Assembly: GCA_025355105.1 (NCBI GenBank)
Contig: JANYAE010000067.1
Span: 1-59,211 of the forward strand
DNA length: 59,211 nucleotides
DNA from: Pseudomonadota bacterium
GTDB lineage: Bacteria > Pseudomonadota > Gammaproteobacteria > Steroidobacterales > Steroidobacteraceae
Direction: 5' to 3'
Part shown: in pieces, positions 54,468 through 59,211 of the stretch
Position numbering within the stretch: the first letter of the stretch is position 1
How the letters are laid out: each line of letters opens with the position of its first letter
The notes under the pieces: model-generated
Database searches by the model: none
Seen by the model: only the letters and a program-made list of their open reading frames with translations
Told to the model about the DNA's origin: nothing
Made by a program: the position numbers and the translations under genes

Positions 54468-55276
54468 GACTCGCCTGGCCTGCACGCGCGGCGCTGGTCG
54501 TGCTCGGCGTCGTGCTCGCGCTCGCGCTGCTCGGGCCGCTGGCGAGCCCCTGGCACGCCGAGCAGCTCGACTGGCAGCGTATGGCGGTTGCCCCTGGCCT
54601 CGATGGCGCCCACTGGCTCGGCACCGACCGGCTGGGTCGCGACCTGTTCGTGCGCAGCCTCGAGGGCGTGCGCGTCTCGCTCGCGATCGCCGGCCTCGCG
54701 ACGCTCGTCAGCCTGGTGCTCGGCGTCGGCTATGGGGCGATCGCCGGCTACGCCGGCGGGCGCGTTGACGCGCTGATGATGCGCGCGGTGGACGTCTTCT
54801 ACTCGCTGCCGTACGTGTTCTTCGTGATCCTGCTGACGGTGGTGCTCGAGCGCCGGCCGGCGACCGTGTTCCTCGCGATCGGCGCGGTCGGCTGGCTGAC
54901 GATGGCGCGCGTGGTGCGCGGCGAGACGCGGCGGCTGCGGGAACGCGAGTTCATCGAGGCCGCGGTCGCAGCCGGCGTGCCGGCGCCGACGATCCTGTGG
55001 CGGCACGTCGTGCCGAACCTCGCCGGGCCGGTGCTCGTCTACGCGACCCTGACGGTGCCCGGGCTGATCCTGCTCGAGAGCTTCCTCTCGTTCCTCGGCC
55101 TCGGCGTCCAGGAGCCGGCGGCGAGCCTTGGCAACCTGCTCGCGCAGGGCGCGCAGGAGATGGAGGCGGCGCCGTGGATGCTGCTGGTGCCGTGCAGCTT
55201 CCTGATCGCGACCGTGCTCGCGCTCGGCTTCCTCGGCGAGGGCCTGCGCGATGCGCTCGATCCGCATGAGCTCTGA
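54464..55276 (+). CDS. Oligopeptide/dipeptide-type ABC transporter permease (DppC-like)
   Basis: 270 residues from a GTG overlapping the previous stop (GTGA). WLGTDRLGRDLFVRSLEGVRVSLAIA is the DppC/OppC N-terminal signature; EFIEAAVAAGVPAPTILWRHVVPNLAGPVLVYATLTVPGLILLESFLSFLGLGVQEPAASLGNLL is the EAA loop and following helix. Pairs with the B permease to form the membrane channel. Confidence 0.94.
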   Translation: MRLAWPARAALVVLGVVLALALLGPLASPWHAEQLDWQRMAVAPGLDGAHWLGTDRLGRDLFVRSLEGVRVSLAIAGLATLVSLVLGVGYGAIAGYAGGRVDALMMRAVDVFYSLPYVFFVILLTVVLERRPATVFLAIGAVGWLTMARVVRGETRRLREREFIEAAVAAGVPAPTILWRHVVPNLAGPVLVYATLTVPGLILLESFLSFLGLGVQEPAASLGNLLAQGAQEMEAAPWMLLVPCSFLIATVLALGFLGEGLRDALDPHEL

Positions 55277-56252
55277 GGCGCCGCTGCTGGCGATCGAGGC
55301 GCTCGCAATCGAGTTCGCGGGCGCCGCCGCGCCGCTGCGCGCGGTCGATGGCGTGTCGCTCGCGCTGTGGCCGGGCCGCAGCCTCGGCCTGGTCGGCGAG
55401 TCCGGCGCCGGCAAGAGCCAGCTGGCGCTCGCGGTGCCGGGGCTGACGCCGCGCCAGGCGCGCCTCACCGGCAGCATCCGCCTGGCCGGCGAGGAACTCG
55501 TCGGCGCGGCGCCGGCGCGGCTGCGGCGCCTGCGCGGCGCTCGCATCGGCACCGTGTTCCAGGACCCGTCGACGGCGCTCGCGCCGCACCTGACGATCGG
55601 CACGCAGCTGACCGAGGTGCTCGCGGCACACGCGCAGGCGCACGGCGCCGCGGCCCGGCGCGCGGCGCTTGCGATGCTCGAGCGGGTGCGGCTGCCGGAC
55701 GCCGTGACGCGCCTCGGCCAGTACCCGCACGAGCTCTCTGGCGGCCTGCGCCAGCGCGTGATGCTGGCGATCGCGCTGATCGCGCGACCGGCGCTGGTGA
55801 TCGCCGACGAGCCGACCACCGCGCTTGACGTGACGGTGGAGGCGGGGATCCTCGAGCTGCTCGCCGAGCTGGTGCGTGGCGAGGGCACGGCGCTGCTGCT
55901 CGTCAGCCACGACCTCGCCGTGGTGGCCGGGCTCTGCGACGAGATCGCGGTCATGTACGCCGGGCGGATCGTCGAGTCGGGGCCTGCCCGCGCGGTGCTG
56001 ACGGCACCGGCGCATCCCTACACGGCGGGCCTGCTCGCGGCGCGGCTGACGCTCGACAGTCCGCTGGATGTGCCGGTCGCAGCGATCCCCGGCAACCCGC
56101 CGGGTGCCGGGCCGCGGCCGGCCGGTTGCGGCTTCGCGCCGCGCTGCGCGCGCGCGCTCGAGCGCTGCCGTCAGGAAGTGCCGCTGCTGCTGGCGCGCGA
56201 TCACGGCCAGGTGGCCTGTTACGCGCCGCTCGCGCCGGCTGAGCGGCCGTGA
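55251..56252 (+). CDS. Oligopeptide-type ABC transporter ATP-binding protein (DppD/OppD-like)
   Basis: 333 residues from ATG 55251, eight bases after GAGGG; ATG 55266 (MSSEAPLLAIEALAIEF) is an alternative. Walker A GESGAGKSQLALA, Q-loop GTVFQDPSTAL, signature ELSGGLRQRV, Walker B LVIADEPTTALDV, switch LLVSHDLAVVAGLCDE. The C-terminal oligopeptide-transporter extension has RPAGCGFAPRCARALERCRQEVP with conserved cysteines. It overlaps the upstream permease by 26 bp. Confidence 0.95.
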   Translation: MRSIRMSSEAPLLAIEALAIEFAGAAAPLRAVDGVSLALWPGRSLGLVGESGAGKSQLALAVPGLTPRQARLTGSIRLAGEELVGAAPARLRRLRGARIGTVFQDPSTALAPHLTIGTQLTEVLAAHAQAHGAAARRAALAMLERVRLPDAVTRLGQYPHELSGGLRQRVMLAIALIARPALVIADEPTTALDVTVEAGILELLAELVRGEGTALLLVSHDLAVVAGLCDEIAVMYAGRIVESGPARAVLTAPAHPYTAGLLAARLTLDSPLDVPVAAIPGNPPGAGPRPAGCGFAPRCARALERCRQEVPLLLARDHGQVACYAPLAPAERP

Positions 56253-57217
56253 CCGCGCTCGCCGCCCTCGAGCAGCTGGTGGTCGAGTTCCGCGGCGGCG
56301 GCCGCGTGCTGCGTGCGCTCGATGAGGTGAGCCTCGTGATCGCGCCGGGCGAGTCGCTCGGCGTGGTCGGCGAGTCCGGCTCCGGCAAGTCGACGCTGGC
56401 GCGCGCGCTGCTCGGGCTGGTCGCCGCGGACCGCGGCCGGGTGCTGTTCGGCGGTGCCGATCTCGCGACGCTCGGCGGCGCCGAGCTGCGGCGCCTGCGC
56501 CGCCGCATGGCCATCATCTTCCAGAACCCGGCGGCGAGCTTCGACCCGCGCCAAACCATCGGCGACTCGGTCGGCGAGCCGCTCGCGGTGCACGAGCCGG
56601 CGCTGGCGCGCGCCGCGCGCCGCGCGCGGGTGGCGGCGCTGCTCGAGCGCACCGGTCTTGACCCGGCGCTGGCCGCGCGGCGACCGCACGAGCTGTCCGG
56701 CGGGCCGTGCCAGCGCGCCGCGATCGCGCGCGCCATGATCGCCTCGCCGCAGCTCGTGGTCTGCGACGAGGCGGTGAGCGCGCTCGACGTGTCGGTGCAG
56801 GCGCAGATCGTCAACCTGCTGCTCGAGCTCAGGCGCGAGAACGGCGTCGCGTTGCTGTTCATCAGCCACAACCTCGCGGTCGTGCGCCGGCTCGCGAGCC
56901 GGGTGCTCGTGCTCTACCGCGGCCGCGTCGTCGAGGTCGCGCCGCGCGAGGCGCTCTACGCCGCGCCGCGCCATCCCTACACGCGGCTGCTGCTCGACTC
57001 GGTGCCATCGCTCGTGCCGGCGGCAAGCCAGGCGCCGCGCGTCCCGCCGGAGACCGCCTCGCCGTTCGCGCGCGACCGCGGCTGCGCGTTCGTCGCGCGC
57101 TGCCCGTTCGCGATCAGGCGCTGCGCCGAGGTGGCGCCGCCGCTCGAGACGGTGGCGCCCGGGCAGGCGGTGGCCTGCCTGCGCTGGCGTGAGGGTGTCG
57201 CGACGCGCTGCGCCTGA
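56249..57217 (+). CDS. Oligopeptide-type ABC transporter ATP-binding protein (DppF/OppF-like)
   Basis: 322 residues from a GTG overlapping the previous stop. Walker A GESGSGKSTLARALLG, Q-loop AIIFQNPAASFDPR, signature ELSGGPCQRAAIARAM (PC in place of the common QR), Walker B LVVCDEAVSALDVS, switch LFISHNLAVVRRLA, C-terminal GCAFVARCPFAIRRCAEVAP. Second ATPase of the importer. No substrate-binding protein gene lies within the four-gene unit or beside it in this window. Confidence 0.95.
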   Translation: MTALAALEQLVVEFRGGGRVLRALDEVSLVIAPGESLGVVGESGSGKSTLARALLGLVAADRGRVLFGGADLATLGGAELRRLRRRMAIIFQNPAASFDPRQTIGDSVGEPLAVHEPALARAARRARVAALLERTGLDPALAARRPHELSGGPCQRAAIARAMIASPQLVVCDEAVSALDVSVQAQIVNLLLELRRENGVALLFISHNLAVVRRLASRVLVLYRGRVVEVAPREALYAAPRHPYTRLLLDSVPSLVPAASQAPRVPPETASPFARDRGCAFVARCPFAIRRCAEVAPPLETVAPGQAVACLRWREGVATRCA

Positions 57218-57363
57218 GCGGCCGCTCCCGCGCGCAAGCTGCCGGCGCGCGGCGCGCGCTGCTCCTTGGGCCGCGCCGGGATCTTCGGCGCGGCCTCGCA
57301 TTCGGCGAGCGGAGCAGTTAATTTGGCCCGGCGCCGCCGGGGCGCCGACCGCCGAGGCTGCGC

Positions 57364-58587
57364 GTGGGACCGCTCGAAGGAATCAAGGTACTCGACCTCA
57401 GCCGCGTGCTCGCCGGGCCGTGGGCCACCCAGGCGCTCGCCGACTTCGGCGCGACGGTCTACAAGGTCGAGAAGCCCGGCAGCGGCGACGACACCCGCGG
57501 CTGGGGCCCGCCGTGGCTCAAGGATGGCGATGGCCGCGACTCAGGGGAGTCGGCGTACTACCTGTCCGCCAACCGCGGCAAGCACTCGCTCGCGATCGAC
57601 ATGGCGAGCGCCGACGGCCAGGCGCTGATCCGCGGGCTGGCGGCGCGCGCGGACGTGCTGGTCGAGAACTTCAAGGTCGGCGGCCTCGCGCGCTACGGCC
57701 TCGGCTACGCGGACCTCGCGGCGGCCAACCCGCGCCTCATCTACTGCTCGATCTCCGCCTTCGGCCAGGACGGGCCTGACGCGCACGGCGCAGGCTACGA
57801 CCTGATGATCCAGGGCATGGGCGGCCTGATGAGCATCACCGGGGTCCCGGACGGCGAGCCCGGTGGCGGCCCGGTGCGGGTCGGCGTCGCCGCCGTCGAC
57901 GTCATGACCGGCATGTACGCGCTATCGGCGATCAACGCTGCGCTCTACGAGCGCACGCGCTCGGGATGCGGCCAGTACATCGACCTCGCGCTGCTGGACA
58001 CGCAGGTGGCCTGGCTCGCCAACCAGAGCCTCAACTACCTCGTTTCCGGCCGTTCGCCGCAGCGCCAGGGTACCGCGCACCCGAACATCGTCCCGTACCA
58101 GGCCTTCGCGACCGCCGACGGTCACCTGATGCTGGCGATCGGCAACGACCGCCAGTTCGCGACCTTCGTCGGGCTGGTCGGCCGGGCGGAGCTCGCGACC
58201 GACCCGCGCTTCGCGACCAACACCGCCCGCGTCGCGAACCGCGTTGAGCTGGTGCCGATCGTCGGCGCCGTGCTCGCCACGCGCGGCACGCGCGAATGGA
58301 TCTCGTTGCTGGCGCCGGCGGCGGTCCCCTGCGGGCCGATCAACGACATCGAGGCGGTGTTCGCCGAGCCGCAGGTGCGCCACCGCCAGATGCGCTTCGA
58401 CCTGCCGCACTCGCTTGGCGGACAGGTGCCGCAGGTCCGCAACCCGGTCCGCTACTCGCGGACCGCGCTCGACTACCGCCGGCCGCCGCCGCTGCTCGGC
58501 GAGCACACCGACGCGGTGCTCGGCGCCGAACTCGGCCTCGGCGCCGCCGAGCTCGCCGCGCTGCGGGCGCGCGGCGCGATCGGCTGA
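57364..58587 (+). CDS. CaiB/BaiF family CoA-transferase, second copy in the window
   Basis: 407 residues from a GTG with GAGG seven bases upstream. MGPLEGIKVLDLSRVLAGPWATQALADFGATVYKVEKPGSGDDTR is the family N-terminus; NRGKHSLAIDMASADGQALIRGL, VLVENFKVGGLARYGLGY, YCSISAFGQDGPDAHGAGYDLMIQGMGGLMSITG with the catalytic Asp in GYDLMIQ; then GCGQYIDLALLDTQVAWLANQSLNYL and HPNIVPYQAFATADGHLMLAIGNDRQF. Closer to the classical formyl/succinyl-CoA transferase pattern than the copy at 41658-42872. Acid partner unknown; no linked dehydrogenase. Confidence 0.93.
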   Translation: MGPLEGIKVLDLSRVLAGPWATQALADFGATVYKVEKPGSGDDTRGWGPPWLKDGDGRDSGESAYYLSANRGKHSLAIDMASADGQALIRGLAARADVLVENFKVGGLARYGLGYADLAAANPRLIYCSISAFGQDGPDAHGAGYDLMIQGMGGLMSITGVPDGEPGGGPVRVGVAAVDVMTGMYALSAINAALYERTRSGCGQYIDLALLDTQVAWLANQSLNYLVSGRSPQRQGTAHPNIVPYQAFATADGHLMLAIGNDRQFATFVGLVGRAELATDPRFATNTARVANRVELVPIVGAVLATRGTREWISLLAPAAVPCGPINDIEAVFAEPQVRHRQMRFDLPHSLGGQVPQVRNPVRYSRTALDYRRPPPLLGEHTDAVLGAELGLGAAELAALRARGAIG

Positions 58588-58618
58588 CCGGCGGCGGGGC
58601 CTGCGTTATCCTCTGCCC

Positions 58619-59211
58619 ATGACCAACGCGACCATCCGCGCCAGTACCGCGCTCTCGGGCGTGCGCTACGAAATCCGCGGCCAGCTCGCGCGCCGCGCGC
58701 ACGAGATGGAGCGGCTCGGCTACGACGTCATCTCGCTGAACATCGGCAACCCCGGCGCCTTCGGCTTTCGCACGCCGGAGACCATGCGGCTCGCGATGAT
58801 CGAGAACCTGCGGGCGGCCGAGGGCTACGTGCACCAGAAGGGGATCTTCCCGGCGCGTGAGGCGGTCGTCATGCAGCAGCAGGAGCGCGGCCTGCGCAAC
58901 GTGACTGTCGAGGACGTGTTCATAGGCAACGGCGTCTCCGAGCTCATCGACCTGGTACTGCGAGCCCTGCTCGAGGACGGCGACGAGGTGCTGGTGCCGA
59001 GCCCGGACTATCCGCTGTGGAGCGCGGCCACGATCCTCAACCGCGGCCGGGCGGTCCACTATCCGTGCCGCGCCAGCCACGGCTGGACCCCGGATCCCGA
59101 GGAGATCGAGCGGCTCCTGACGCGCCGCACGCGTGCGATCGTCGTCATCAATCCCAACAACCCGACCGGCGCGGTGTACCCGCGCGAGGTGCTCGCCGCG
59201 ATCGCGCGCCT
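58619..59211 (+). CDS. PLP aminotransferase (AlaA-like), cut by window edge
   Basis: The first 197 residues of a fold-type I aminotransferase, open to the end of the window. Visible: YEIRGQLARRAHEMERLGYDVISLNIGNPGAFGFRTPETM, EGYVHQKGIFPAREAVVMQQQERGL, VEDVFIGNGVSELIDLVLRALLEDGDEVLVPSPDYPLWSAATILNRGRAVHYPC, IVVINPNNPTGAVY. This opening is close to E. coli AlaA (glutamate-pyruvate aminotransferase). The PLP lysine lies beyond the window. It starts 31 bp after the CoA-transferase stop, with no strong ribosome-binding site. Confidence 0.88.
   Translation, partial: MTNATIRASTALSGVRYEIRGQLARRAHEMERLGYDVISLNIGNPGAFGFRTPETMRLAMIENLRAAEGYVHQKGIFPAREAVVMQQQERGLRNVTVEDVFIGNGVSELIDLVLRALLEDGDEVLVPSPDYPLWSAATILNRGRAVHYPCRASHGWTPDPEEIERLLTRRTRAIVVINPNNPTGAVYPREVLAAIAR

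Overview
The window is a very GC-rich (about 70% by eye), gene-dense stretch of a gammaproteobacterial chromosome. Four traits recall Xanthomonadales, Nevskiales and Steroidobacteraceae: a fused aspartokinase/diaminopimelate decarboxylase (LysAC); a trpR-like gene followed by hisGDCBHAFI in gammaproteobacterial order; a TonB-ExbB-ExbD1-ExbD2 block; and a homoserine acyltransferase-cystathionine synthase pair behind an S-box riboswitch. Species cannot be named from sequence alone. I see no tRNA, rRNA, CRISPR array, insertion sequence, phage gene or integrase, so this looks like stable core chromosome with one catabolic accessory block.

Layout. 1-2527 (-): end of a TRAP transporter operon (tatT-dctP-dctQ). 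2906-4681 (+): acyl-CoA dehydrogenase. 4780-11864 (+): a small cysteine-rich secreted protein, a small acidic protein, lysAC and asd (lysine/threonine/methionine branch), an MFS transporter and two secreted proteins. 11889-19254 (-): complete histidine operon headed by a TrpR/YerC-like regulator, with overlapping genes throughout and a repeated AT-rich operator at its promoter. 19347-21761 (+): SAM riboswitch, metX, metB. 21768-25420 (-): a small unknown gene and a large beta-propeller/phosphoesterase. 25619-31533 (-): ilvC-leuA-leuC-leuD-leuB behind a classical leucine attenuator. 31590-35638 (+): leucyl aminopeptidase family protein, EamA exporter, ilvD. 35748-40931 (+): tonB-exbB-exbD1-exbD2, a strong terminator and two tandem periplasmic TPR proteins. 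41005-48782: a divergent catabolic block (isochorismatase-like hydrolase and CoA-transferase on -, HMG-CoA lyase-like enzyme, HyuA, HyuB and a GntR regulator on +). 48944-51118 (+): WXXGXW lipoprotein, peroxiredoxin, MAPEG protein. 51310-53003 (-): etfBA. 53535-57217 (+): four-gene oligopeptide-type ABC transporter with no binding protein. 57364-59211 (+): second CoA-transferase and a truncated aminotransferase.

How it works together. Much of the window is amino-acid biosynthesis, and each block shows a different apparent control: repressor/operator for his, SAM-sensing RNA for met, ribosome-mediated attenuation for leu/ilv. The catabolic block has two copies of CTGTATACAAT over its divergent promoters and encodes a GntR/FCD repressor that probably binds them. 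The least conventional signals are an apparent ATT start codon for hisF, the symmetric cysteine pattern of the small secreted protein, an orphan intrinsic terminator after a structured non-coding stretch at 53072-53357, and an inverted repeat that buries the ribosome-binding site of the peroxiredoxin gene.
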